64,000 nucleotides of DNA, taken from assembly GCA_947631665.1 (NCBI GenBank), contig CANRMF010000006.1:1-64000 (forward strand), written 5' to 3'. Position numbers and translations under genes: made by a program. The notes beneath the pieces are model-generated. The model saw only the letters and a program-made list of their open reading frames with translations, had not been told where the DNA came from and searched no databases. The DNA is from an uncultured Lachnospiraceae bacterium. GTDB taxonomy: Bacteria > Bacillota > Clostridia > Lachnospirales > Lachnospiraceae. Below are positions 49,646-60,269 of this stretch, one piece after another. The number at the start of each line of letters is the position of its first letter. The stretch's first letter is position 1.

Positions 49646-51043
49646 TACAATCGTATTGAGCCAGATTCCTTTTTTAATCAGCGCCGCGCCAATAAATGCC
49701 TTACATGCCTCCAGAGCGTTTACAATGAAAAATATCGCGATAATCGGAAGCGTGGTAAAATGCGCCAGCACCATTGCGACGGGCACATTGACGAACCAGA
49801 TAAAACAACTGTCAAATAAAAAAGTAATAATCGTTTTTCCACCGCTGCGCAGCGCAAAATAGGCGGCGTTTGTGTAAGCGTTAAACGGTGTCACAAGCGC
49901 AAAAACAAAGATAAACTGCGTCGCAAGATGCCGGATTTCATCAGTCGTATTGTATATCTGAGGAAAAACCGGAGCGAGGATTACGAGAATCAGGGAAGTG
50001 CCGATAGCAATCAAAACGGAAAATACGCTGAGCTTCCGGTTGGAGTCCTCCGCCTCCTTTAGTCTGCCCGCTCCGAGAAGCTGACCGACTACAATCGCAA
50101 TCGTCGTTCCCATTGTTACAAACACAATATTAAAAACATTGCTGATTGTATTATTGATATTGATGGCGCCCATCGTTGCAAGCCCTCTTGTGGAGAACGC
50201 CTGCGCCTGAAATGTCAGACCGAGCGACCACATAAATTCATTGACCAAAATCGGAGTACCTTTTAAGGCAATGCCCTTCGCCAGAGAAACAGGAATTTTG
50301 AGGGTGCGGTAAGCGCCCTTAATAAATGGAAATTTCTCAGAATGTGTGTGCGTGTATATGACCAATATACCAAATTCAACATAGCGGGACATTCCCGTTG
50401 CAATCGCCGCGCCGGCAACTCCGAGAGCGGGAAATCCGCATTTACCGAAAATCAGCAGATAGTTAAACACTAAGTCTACGATTACTGCGGACACGCCGGC
50501 GGTCATCGGAATAAAAGTCTGGCCGGCTTCCTTTAAAGTCGTATTGTACGCGTTGGAAAATATAAATGGGGGAATTCCAATCAGCATAATAAATAAGTAG
50601 GTTTTTGCGGACTGATAAGTCGCCGTAATGCTGCCGGACATACTTCCCTCATGCAGAAAAGCGTAAATTAAAGACCGGTAGAGCGTCAGAAAAATAAGCA
50701 GCGCCAGCACAAGCGTTACCACGCCGATAATAATTTTAGAGCGGAACACATTGCGCGCGCCTTTGTGGTTTTCCTGTCCGAAATACTGCGCGGAAAAAAT
50801 GCCCGAAGCGGACATTCCGCCGAATACCAGCAGATTAAATACAAAAAACAACTGGTTGACGACAGAAACGCCGGTCATCTGATTTGTGCCGAGCCGTCCG
50901 ACCATCACATTATCTAAAAGCCCTACCATATTGGTCATCAGACTTTGAATGACAATCGGAAAAGCAATCACCAAAATTTTTTTATAAAATTGTTTATCGC
51001 CAAAATATTTATGTAATAATGTTTGTTTCATAAGATACTCCAT
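49640..51043 (-). CDS. MATE-family efflux transporter
   Basis: AFPIVIQSLMTNMVGLLDNVMVGRLGTNQMTGVSVVNQLFFVFNL; 12-TM MATE organization. Confidence 0.92.
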   Translation of the reverse strand: MEYLMKQTLLHKYFGDKQFYKKILVIAFPIVIQSLMTNMVGLLDNVMVGRLGTNQMTGVSVVNQLFFVFNLLVFGGMSASGIFSAQYFGQENHKGARNVFRSKIIIGVVTLVLALLIFLTLYRSLIYAFLHEGSMSGSITATYQSAKTYLFIMLIGIPPFIFSNAYNTTLKEAGQTFIPMTAGVSAVIVDLVFNYLLIFGKCGFPALGVAGAAIATGMSRYVEFGILVIYTHTHSEKFPFIKGAYRTLKIPVSLAKGIALKGTPILVNEFMWSLGLTFQAQAFSTRGLATMGAININNTISNVFNIVFVTMGTTIAIVVGQLLGAGRLKEAEDSNRKLSVFSVLIAIGTSLILVILAPVFPQIYNTTDEIRHLATQFIFVFALVTPFNAYTNAAYFALRSGGKTIITFLFDSCFIWFVNVPVAMVLAHFTTLPIIAIFFIVNALEACKAFIGAALIKKGIWLNTIVE

Positions 51044-51246
51044 ACCGGTTTTTCAAAAACGGTAATGCTTTCAGGTTAAATCTGTGCGCCGCCCGTATAT
51101 TGTATGGCGGAATGGTTTCATCTTAACAAAAGGAGGTTATGAATTCAAGCAGATTATCCCATAATAAAAAATATGAACAAAGAAAGCGTGACGGACAGAA
51201 AGATTTCCGGCATTTTCACTTTTTGTTTTTTCTTCAAAAATTTTTG

Positions 51247-51275
51247 TTGACATTTCATCTAAATAGGGATATATT
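51247..51275 (+). promoter_or_regulatory. hrcA operon promoter
   Basis: TTGACA-N17-TATATT just upstream of CIRCE. Confidence 0.85.
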
Positions 51276-51291
51276 AAACACAGAAAGACGA

Positions 51292-51318
51292 TTAGCACTC
51301 GAATTTGATGAGTGCTAA
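51292..51318. promoter_or_regulatory. CIRCE element (HrcA operator)
   Basis: Perfect TTAGCACTC-N9-GAGTGCTAA. Confidence 0.98.
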
Positions 51319-51338
51319 CAAATAGAAAGGAGGTAGTT

Positions 51339-52382
51339 ATGGAACTCAGCGAGAGAAAAGAAAAGATATTAAATGCTGTCATTAAAAATTATTTAGAGAC
51401 CGGAGAGCCGGTCGGCTCCAGAACTATTTCCAAATATACGGACTTAAATTTAAGTTCTGCCACGATTCGTAATGAAATGTCTGATTTGGAGGAGATGGGC
51501 TACATTATCCAGCCGCATACCTCAGCGGGCAGGATTCCTACGGACAAAGGGTACCGCTTTTATGTGGACAACATCTTGAAAAACAAAATGGCGGAGCTCG
51601 ACGACAGGGAGCAGAAGGTTACGGAAAAAGAAGACTTACTTTTGGAAAAAGTAGACAAAGTAGAAACGCTGCTCCAGAATATGGCAAAGGTGCTGGCCGC
51701 AAATACCAATTACGCTACGATGGTATCTGCGCCAAAATCTCAGGGCAACAAAATTAAATTTATCCAGCTTTCCATTTTAGAAGAAAAGCAGTTGCTCTGT
51801 ACGGTTGTTTCCGACAAAAATCATGTAGTCAATAAGATTATAAAGACCGGCACTGAGGTCAATCAGGAAATTATCGTAAGACTGAACGTCGCGCTGAACA
51901 CCGCGCTGGCAGGGCTGACGCTGGAGGAAATCAATCTGGGAGTTATTTCCGCGCTGACATCGCAGGCGGGCAATCTCGAAGAACTCGTAAACGAAGTGCT
52001 CAAGGCCATTACGGAAACGATTGCGACAGAGTCCCAGATGAAAATTTATACCTCCGGAGCGACCAATATTTTCAAATATCCGGAGTTAAGCGACAAGGAA
52101 AGAGCCAGTCAGCTTCTCATTACATTAGAAGAAAAGTCCCAGTTGACAGAGTTAATCAATGAAGGGGACGAGGAAACGGGGATTCAGGTTTATATCGGCA
52201 GCGAAAGTCCGGTGCAGTCCATGAAGGATTGCAGCGTGGTAACCGCCACTTATGAACTTGAGGACGGTTTCAAAGGGACGATTGGGATTATCGGCCCGAA
52301 GCGTATGGACTACGACAAAGTCGTAGAGGCTTTAAGAAATGTCAAAGAGCAGTTGAATGAAACCTATAAAAAGAAAGAATAA
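51339..52382 (+). CDS. hrcA: Heat-inducible transcription repressor HrcA
   Basis: MELSERKEKILNAVIKNYLETGEPVGSRTISK, SSATIRNEMSDLEEMGYIIQPHTSAGRIPTDKGYRFYVD. Confidence 0.97.
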   Translation: MELSERKEKILNAVIKNYLETGEPVGSRTISKYTDLNLSSATIRNEMSDLEEMGYIIQPHTSAGRIPTDKGYRFYVDNILKNKMAELDDREQKVTEKEDLLLEKVDKVETLLQNMAKVLAANTNYATMVSAPKSQGNKIKFIQLSILEEKQLLCTVVSDKNHVVNKIIKTGTEVNQEIIVRLNVALNTALAGLTLEEINLGVISALTSQAGNLEELVNEVLKAITETIATESQMKIYTSGATNIFKYPELSDKERASQLLITLEEKSQLTELINEGDEETGIQVYIGSESPVQSMKDCSVVTATYELEDGFKGTIGIIGPKRMDYDKVVEALRNVKEQLNETYKKKE

Positions 52383-52407
52383 AACACACATTGAAAGGTG
52401 ACAGGTG

Positions 52408-53082
52408 ATGGAAGAAAAGAAAAATTTTGACAGCGAAGACGTGACAGAGGAAACAATGGAAAAAGAAACAAACCGGACGGCAGAAACAGAAGAAAGTTCT
52501 CCGGAAGAAAGCCGGAAGGAAAAGGTGGAGGAAAACGCCGCCGACGAAGAAACCGCCGAACCTGAGGACTCCGAAGAAAGCGAAGATACAGAAGCCGGAG
52601 CGGAAGACAAAAAGAAAAAGAAAATCTTCAGCAAAAAGAAAAAAGATCCGAAGGACGAGCAGATTGAAGAATTAAACGATAAGTACCAGCGGCTTTTTGC
52701 AGAGTTTCAAAATTTCAGAAACCGGAGTGAAAAAGAAAAAAGCGCGATGTTTGAGATTGGCGCAAAGAGCATTATAGAAAAAATACTGCCGGTCGTCGAC
52801 AATTTTGAACGGGGTATGGGCAGCTTAAGTAAAGAAGATTTAGATTCCCCTGTCGGACAGGGTATGGATCTTATCTATAAACAAATGGCAAAAGCGCTCG
52901 AAGAAATGGGCGTGGAAGCCATTGAAACGGAAGGAAAGGAATTTAATCCCGAACTTCACAATGCAGTGATGCAGGTCGAAAATGACGAGCTTGAGGAAAA
53001 CATGATTGCTCAGGAGTTACAAAAGGGCTACACCTACAAGGGTTCCGTCATCAGACACAGCATGGTTGCAGTAACAAAGTAA
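52408..53082 (+). CDS. grpE: Nucleotide exchange factor GrpE
   Basis: YQRLFAEFQNFRNRSEKEK, KILPVVDNFERGM, HNAVMQVEND, LQKGYTYKGSVIRHSMVAV. Confidence 0.95.
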   Translation: MEEKKNFDSEDVTEETMEKETNRTAETEESSPEESRKEKVEENAADEETAEPEDSEESEDTEAGAEDKKKKKIFSKKKKDPKDEQIEELNDKYQRLFAEFQNFRNRSEKEKSAMFEIGAKSIIEKILPVVDNFERGMGSLSKEDLDSPVGQGMDLIYKQMAKALEEMGVEAIETEGKEFNPELHNAVMQVENDELEENMIAQELQKGYTYKGSVIRHSMVAVTK

Positions 53083-53101
53083 GTAAAATATAGAGATATA
53101 G

Positions 53102-54985
<1,884 letters not shown>

Positions 54986-55043
54986 TTCTTGCGCAAAACA
55001 TGATAGAAGCCCTAAGAAAGACAGGGTTATTATAACAGCAATA

Positions 55044-55083
55044 CAGGAACCCCGTCGGAAATTTTTTCTGACGGGTATTCCTG
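55044..55083. other. Stem-loop in the dnaK-dnaJ intergenic region
   Basis: CAGGAA-CC-CCGTCGG...CTGACGG-GTA-TTCCTG; T-rich loop, no 3' U-tract. Confidence 0.6.
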
Positions 55084-55104
55084 TGAATAAGGATAGGAAT
55101 AGAT

Positions 55105-56259
55105 ATGGCAGAGAAAAGAGATTATTATGAAGTATTAGGCGTTGACAAAAATGCAGACGACGCCGCCATAAAAAGAGCATACAGACAACTGGCAAAGAAA
55201 TATCACCCTGATGTCAATCCGGGAGAAGAAGCTGCCGCAAAGTTTAAGGAGGCTTCGGAGGCGTACGCCATTTTGAGTGATCCGGAAAAACGTAAACAGT
55301 ATGACCAGTTCGGTCATGCGGCGTTTGAAGGCGGAGCCGGCGGCGGTGGTTTTGATTTCAGCAGTTTTGACTTCAGCGATATTTTCGGCGGCGGTTTCGG
55401 AGATATTTTTGGCGATATTTTCGGCAGCGGCAGAGGCGGCCGCAGAAACAGCAACGGGCCGATGAGGGGCGCTGATGTCCGCGTCGGGGTTACGATTACT
55501 TTTGAGGAATCCGTAAAAGGCTGTAAAAAAGATGTGTCTATCAACTTTAAGGAAACCTGTTCGACCTGTCATGGCACCGGCGCAAAACCGGGCACTTCAC
55601 CGGAAACCTGTCCGCAGTGTAACGGTACGGGGCAGTATGTCACAAAGCGTCAAACGATGTTCGGCATGATGCAGTCGGTGGATACCTGTCCGAATTGCGG
55701 CGGAGAAGGAAAAGTCATTAAAGAAAAGTGTCCGACCTGTTACGGGGCGGGTTACAGACAAATCCGTAAAAAAGTACCGGTGGATATTCCGGCGGGAATT
55801 GACGACAGAAACCGTATCCGCGTTGCGGGAGAGGGAGAACCGGGCAGAAACGGCGGCCCGCGCGGCGATCTGCTGGTCGATGTCCGCGTCATTCCGAGCA
55901 GGGAATTTCAAAGAGACGGGCTGGATATTTACAACACGACCTACATTTCTTTTGCGCAGGCGGCTTTGGGCGGCGAGGTGCGCGTCAATACCATTTACGG
56001 GGACGTGAAAACCACGATTAAGCCGGGCACCCAGACAGGTACGCGGGTGCGCCTGAAAGGGAAAGGAATGCCGCATGTACACAATTCCCAGATTGTCGGA
56101 AATCAGGAGACGACGATGGTCGTTCAGGTGCCGGTACATCTGAACAACGAACAGAAAGAACTGATCCGCAGATTTGATGAGATTTCAGGCAATACCTTAA
56201 AAGAATTTTCAGGCGGAACGGCTGAGGACAAGGGCAGGAAAAAGTTCTTTAAAAAATAA
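55105..56259 (+). CDS. dnaJ: Molecular chaperone DnaJ
   Basis: [37 protein letters not shown]-rich region, four CxxCxGxG zinc motifs. Confidence 0.98.
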   Translation: MAEKRDYYEVLGVDKNADDAAIKRAYRQLAKKYHPDVNPGEEAAAKFKEASEAYAILSDPEKRKQYDQFGHAAFEGGAGGGGFDFSSFDFSDIFGGGFGDIFGDIFGSGRGGRRNSNGPMRGADVRVGVTITFEESVKGCKKDVSINFKETCSTCHGTGAKPGTSPETCPQCNGTGQYVTKRQTMFGMMQSVDTCPNCGGEGKVIKEKCPTCYGAGYRQIRKKVPVDIPAGIDDRNRIRVAGEGEPGRNGGPRGDLLVDVRVIPSREFQRDGLDIYNTTYISFAQAALGGEVRVNTIYGDVKTTIKPGTQTGTRVRLKGKGMPHVHNSQIVGNQETTMVVQVPVHLNNEQKELIRRFDEISGNTLKEFSGGTAEDKGRKKFFKK

Positions 56260-56271
56260 AAGGGGAAATCT

Positions 56272-57012
56272 ATGTATGAAACGACAGAAAAGAGCAGGCT
56301 GAATGTATATATTGACGAGTCCGGCAGCATAACAAAAACAAAAGTGTCCCAAAATCAGTATTTTGTGATTGCGATTTTATTTACGCGCAATCCCCAAAAA
56401 ATAAAACGGCAGTTCAGAAAAGGAATATCGGCTTTAATCAAAAAAAATCCGAAGTATAAAAAAATTTTAGAAGAAAAGGGCGAGATTAAAGGTTCGGAAG
56501 TTTCAGAGCACAGAAAAAAAGAGATATACCGCAGAATTATAAGAAACTGCGCAGATGAATTTGAACTGGGCATTATTGTGCTGGATAACCGTTACACGCT
56601 GGACAGTTTTATACAGAACCATGCGAGGACTTTCAATTATATTCTTCAGTTATACTTCGAGAATGTTTATAGAAAACAGAGCAGATATGCCGGTGGGACG
56701 GACGTAATGAGCATCGTCATTGACGAGCAGAATATTGCGACGGATACCCGATACACTTTAAATGAATATCTCGAACAGCATTTTACGGTTTACCGTCCGC
56801 TGTGCGATCATTTCGACGTGCGGTATGTTGATTCCAAAAATCATCTGCTGATACAGTTGATTGATTTTGTCGCAAACACGTTTTACAGAAATCTTGAAAA
56901 ACATGATGAAATCAGCATACAGACCGTAAATATGCTCAGGGAACATGTTTGCGGAAAAGATATTTTTGTTTTTCCGAACAAACATGACACAACATTGTAT
57001 TTACATACATAA
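56272..57012 (+). CDS. DUF3800 domain-containing protein
   Basis: LNVYIDESGSI start motif (DE acidic pair), MSIVIDEQNIATDTRYTLNEYLEQ, DVRYVDSKNHLLIQLIDFVANTFYRN; AGGGGAAA RBS 12 nt after dnaJ. Confidence 0.85.
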   Translation: MYETTEKSRLNVYIDESGSITKTKVSQNQYFVIAILFTRNPQKIKRQFRKGISALIKKNPKYKKILEEKGEIKGSEVSEHRKKEIYRRIIRNCADEFELGIIVLDNRYTLDSFIQNHARTFNYILQLYFENVYRKQSRYAGGTDVMSIVIDEQNIATDTRYTLNEYLEQHFTVYRPLCDHFDVRYVDSKNHLLIQLIDFVANTFYRNLEKHDEISIQTVNMLREHVCGKDIFVFPNKHDTTLYLHT

Positions 57013-57024
57013 AATGAATTAGAT

Positions 57025-57053
57025 TTGACAATAATATTTGGGTATGTTATATT
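57025..57053 (+). promoter_or_regulatory. Near-consensus extended -10 promoter for the downstream ncRNA
   Basis: TTGACA-N17-TATATT with TGT immediately before the -10. Confidence 0.8.
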
Positions 57054-57059
57054 TATTTT

Positions 57060-57162
57060 ACCAAGTAATTCGTTTGTAGGTGCATGAGGATGTAAGGCAA
57101 CTGTATTGTTGTCCGCCATAACGTTTTGGTAGAAAGACATTCCAGATATGGAATGTTTTTTG
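57060..57162 (+). ncRNA. Candidate DUF3800-associated structured RNA, ending in a terminator
   Basis: Predicted 5' end ACCAA pairs with TTGGT (57126-57130); CGTT/AACG; GGTG/CGCC; GGCAAC-TGTATT-GTTGTC hairpin; terminator ACATTCC-AGATAT-GGAATGTTTTTT (57137-57161). Confidence 0.6.
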
Positions 57163-57190
57163 TTCTTTTAATAAATATTCATATAGCAAA

Positions 57191-57220
57191 GGCAGGTGGA
57201 CAAAACACCTGTCTTTTTTT
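57191..57220 (+). terminator. Second intrinsic terminator after the ncRNA
   Basis: GGCAGGTG-GACAAAA-CACCTGTC followed by TTTTTTT. Confidence 0.85.
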
Positions 57221-57248
57221 CGGATACGAGTTGTTTTCGGATAGAAAA

Positions 57249-57277
57249 TTGCCTAAATAAGAGCAATGTGTTATGAT
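57249..57277 (+). promoter_or_regulatory. prmA-rsmE promoter
   Basis: TTGCCT-N17-TATGAT with TG at the extended -10 position. Confidence 0.65.
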
Positions 57278-57320
57278 AATAACTCGGTAATGCTTTTGAA
57301 ACACAGGGAGAAATCAGACG

Positions 57321-58277
57321 ATGAAATGGAATAAATATCGCTTAAAGACTACGACGCAGGCGACGGATTTTGTCTGCGGTCTGTTAATAGAACTGGGAAT
57401 CAGCGGAATGGAGGTTGAAGATCATATCCAGCTTTCCGAGGAGGAAAAGAAAGCACAGTTTATTGATTATCTCGCAGATTTACCGGAAGATGACGGCACA
57501 GCGTATATCAGTTTTTATACGGAGGAAAATGACGATGCAAATGAACTCCTCGAAACGCTGCGGGAAAAGTTAAAAGAAGCGTCGGATTTTGTTGATGTCG
57601 GAGAAGGCAGTATTGAAAAAAGCGTCACAGAAGATGCGGACTGGGTAAACAACTGGAAGCAGTATTTTAAGTCGTTTACGGTGGAAAACTTTTTTATTAA
57701 GCCGACATGGGAAAAGGCAGACGCAAAATATCAGGGAATGAAGATGATTGAAATTGATCCGGGTACGGCCTTTGGCACCGGAAAGCATGATACGACGCAG
57801 CTCTGCATAAAAGAACTGATCCGCTATATGAAGCCTGACGACCGCGTGCTCGATTTGGGCTGCGGCAGCGGGATTTTGTCGATTGTGGCAAAGAAACTGG
57901 GCGCAGGAGCGGTGACAATGACCGATATCGACAAGGCGGCAATCGAAGCGGCGAAAGAAAATTTTGAGGTCAACGGGATTTCGCTTGATCATGTGGAACT
58001 GTTCGAGGGAAATGTCTTGGAAGATGAAACAATGCAGCGCTATTTCTCTGCGCAGCAGTATGATGTTGTCGTGGCAAATATTCTGGCTGATGTGATTGTT
58101 CCGCTTGCGGGCATGGTCGACCGCTTTTTGAAACCGGGCGGCGTCTTTATTTCCTCCGGAATTATTTATATGAAAGAAGATGCGGTCAGAGAGGCGGTTT
58201 CCCGCAATCCGAACCTTACGCTGCATACTGTGGAAAAACAGGGAGACTGGCGCGCGGTGACGGCGTTAAAAAGATAA
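57321..58277 (+). CDS. prmA: Ribosomal protein L11 methyltransferase
   Basis: MIEIDPGTAFGTGKHDTTQLCI, VLDLGCGSGILSIVAKKLGA, DVVVANILADVIVPLA. Confidence 0.95.
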   Translation: MKWNKYRLKTTTQATDFVCGLLIELGISGMEVEDHIQLSEEEKKAQFIDYLADLPEDDGTAYISFYTEENDDANELLETLREKLKEASDFVDVGEGSIEKSVTEDADWVNNWKQYFKSFTVENFFIKPTWEKADAKYQGMKMIEIDPGTAFGTGKHDTTQLCIKELIRYMKPDDRVLDLGCGSGILSIVAKKLGAGAVTMTDIDKAAIEAAKENFEVNGISLDHVELFEGNVLEDETMQRYFSAQQYDVVVANILADVIVPLAGMVDRFLKPGGVFISSGIIYMKEDAVREAVSRNPNLTLHTVEKQGDWRAVTALKR

Positions 58278-58295
58278 GAAAAAAGAGGAAAAGGC

Positions 58296-59036
58296 ATGTA
58301 TCGTTTTTTTGTGGATAAAAACCGGATTTTGCAGGATAAGATTATGATTTGCGGCGATGATGTAAATCATATCCGAAACGTACTCCGAATGAAAATCGGA
58401 GAACGCCTGCTCATCAGTGACGGAGAAGACAGGGAATATGTATGCGCAATCTGTGAAATCGGCAAAGACTGTGTGGTGGCTGAAATTGAAGACGTAAACG
58501 GGCCGCAGCGCGAGCTTTCGATTCAGGTAACGCTGTTTCAGGCGCTTCCTAAAGGGGACAAGATGGAAACGATTATTCAGAAAATGGTCGAACTCGGCGT
58601 CTTTCAAATCGTTCCGGTCAGTACAAAGCGATGTGTCGTAAAACTTGACGAGAAAAAAGCGCAGGCGAAAGGGAAACGCTGGAATACGATTGCTCTGAGC
58701 GCGGCGAAACAGTCAAAGCGGGGCATTGTGCCGGAGGTGACAAAACCGGTCTGCTTCACACAGGCGCTACAATGGGCAGAACAGATGGATATGGTGCTGT
58801 TTCCTTACGAAAATGCAGAGGGCATCGCTTATACAAGAGAAGTATTGCAAAAAATCAGGCCTGAAATGAAAATCGGTATTTTCATCGGGCCGGAGGGCGG
58901 TTTTACGCCGGAGGAAGCGGCAGAGGCAAATGCGGCGGGAGCCTTAGAGATTACGCTTGGAAAGAGAATTTTGCGGACGGAGACGGCGGGAATGGCGCTG
59001 ATGTCTGCCATCATGATTCTCAATGAGCAGGAATAG
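58296..59036 (+). CDS. rsmE: 16S rRNA (uracil(1498)-N(3))-methyltransferase RsmE
   Basis: HIRNVLRMKIGERLLISDG, FQALPKGDKMETIIQKMVELGV, IGPEGGFTPEEAAEA, LGKRILRTETAGMALMS. Confidence 0.94.
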   Translation: MYRFFVDKNRILQDKIMICGDDVNHIRNVLRMKIGERLLISDGEDREYVCAICEIGKDCVVAEIEDVNGPQRELSIQVTLFQALPKGDKMETIIQKMVELGVFQIVPVSTKRCVVKLDEKKAQAKGKRWNTIALSAAKQSKRGIVPEVTKPVCFTQALQWAEQMDMVLFPYENAEGIAYTREVLQKIRPEMKIGIFIGPEGGFTPEEAAEANAAGALEITLGKRILRTETAGMALMSAIMILNEQE

Positions 59037-59044
59037 GAGCAGAG

Positions 59045-60199
59045 ATGGAAGTATATTTTGATAATTCAGCGACGACGAAGGTATCGGAAGCTGTCAGAGA
59101 TATTGTCGTGAAAGCCATGACGGAGGATTTCGGAAATCCTTCCTCCATGCACATGGCGGGCGTTTATGCAGAGCGATATCTGAAAGAGGCAAAAGAGAAT
59201 ATTGCAAATACATTGAAGGTCACGCCGGCGGAAATTTATTTTACCTCCGGCGGAACGGAGTCCAACAATATGGCGATTATCGGGAGCGCGCGGGCGAACA
59301 GACGCAGCGGAAACCGGATTATTACCACAGCGGTGGAGCATTCTTCGGTCAGCGCGCCGATGAAGTATCTGGAAAAGGAAGGCTTTGAAGTCATTTACCT
59401 TCCGGTAGACCGAACGGGCGCAGTCTGCATGGAAGCGCTTAGAGAGGCAATGAATGAAGACACGATACTGGTGTCCGTAATGCATATCAACAATGAAGTG
59501 GGAACGATTGAGCCGATTGAGGAGATTGGCAGGTATATCAAATCCGTCAATCCGGAAGTAGTATTTCATGTTGATGCGGTACAGTCCTATGGAAAACTGC
59601 AAATCCGTCCGAAAAAGTGTGGCGTCGATTTGTTGTCGGTCAGCGGACATAAAATTCATGGGCCGAAGGGCAGCGGATTTCTCTATATCAGGAAAAATAC
59701 AAAAATCAACCCGATGATTTTGGGAGGCGGACAGCAGATGGGAATGCGTTCCGGTACGGAAAACGTTCCGGGTATCGCAGGGCTTGGACAGGCGGCAAAA
59801 GACGGCTATGACCGGCTCAGGGAAAACGTATCGCAGATGACGCAGTTAAAAGATGATATGATTGCGCAGCTCGAACAGCTTGACGGAGTAATAATCAACA
59901 GCCGCAAAAATACGGAGGGAGCGCCGCATATCATAAGTGCAAGCGTGCGTGGAATCCGGAGTGAAGTGCTGCTTCACGCTTTAGAGGAGCGCGGCGTCTA
60001 TATTTCTGCGGGGAGCGCGTGCTCGTCAAACAAACCGGCCGTCAGCGCCACATTAAAGGCAATGGGGATTGAAAAAGACCTTTTAAATTCTACGGTGCGG
60101 TTTAGCTTCTGCGCCGACAATACAAAAGAAGAAGTGGACTATACGATAGCGCAATTAAAAGAACTGTTGCCAATCCTCAGGAAATATGTTAGAAAATAA
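59045..60199 (+). CDS. Cysteine desulfurase (NifS/IscS family), probably the ThiI partner
   Basis: VYFDNSATTKVSEAV, FTSGGTESNNMAIIG, VDLLSVSGHKIHGPKGSGFLYIR, YISAGSACSSNKP. Confidence 0.94.
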   Translation: MEVYFDNSATTKVSEAVRDIVVKAMTEDFGNPSSMHMAGVYAERYLKEAKENIANTLKVTPAEIYFTSGGTESNNMAIIGSARANRRSGNRIITTAVEHSSVSAPMKYLEKEGFEVIYLPVDRTGAVCMEALREAMNEDTILVSVMHINNEVGTIEPIEEIGRYIKSVNPEVVFHVDAVQSYGKLQIRPKKCGVDLLSVSGHKIHGPKGSGFLYIRKNTKINPMILGGGQQMGMRSGTENVPGIAGLGQAAKDGYDRLRENVSQMTQLKDDMIAQLEQLDGVIINSRKNTEGAPHIISASVRGIRSEVLLHALEERGVYISAGSACSSNKPAVSATLKAMGIEKDLLNSTVRFSFCADNTKEEVDYTIAQLKELLPILRKYVRK

Positions 60200-60269
60200 T
60201 AGGCAAAGACGCGCGTCTGCATAAACAAAAAGCGACGCGTGTTCAATGGGAAAACCGAAGGAGACACTG

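Noticed and set aside
55135-56139. Antisense ORFs over dnaJ
   Set aside because: Opposite conserved dnaJ; composition reflects the reverse complement of the Gly-rich/zinc regions.
57060-57162. 6S RNA, SRP RNA or a known riboswitch (purine, SAM, fluoride, c-di-GMP)
   Set aside because: None of the consensus cores I know for these classes is present. Position next to DUF3800 suits an uncharacterised motif better.
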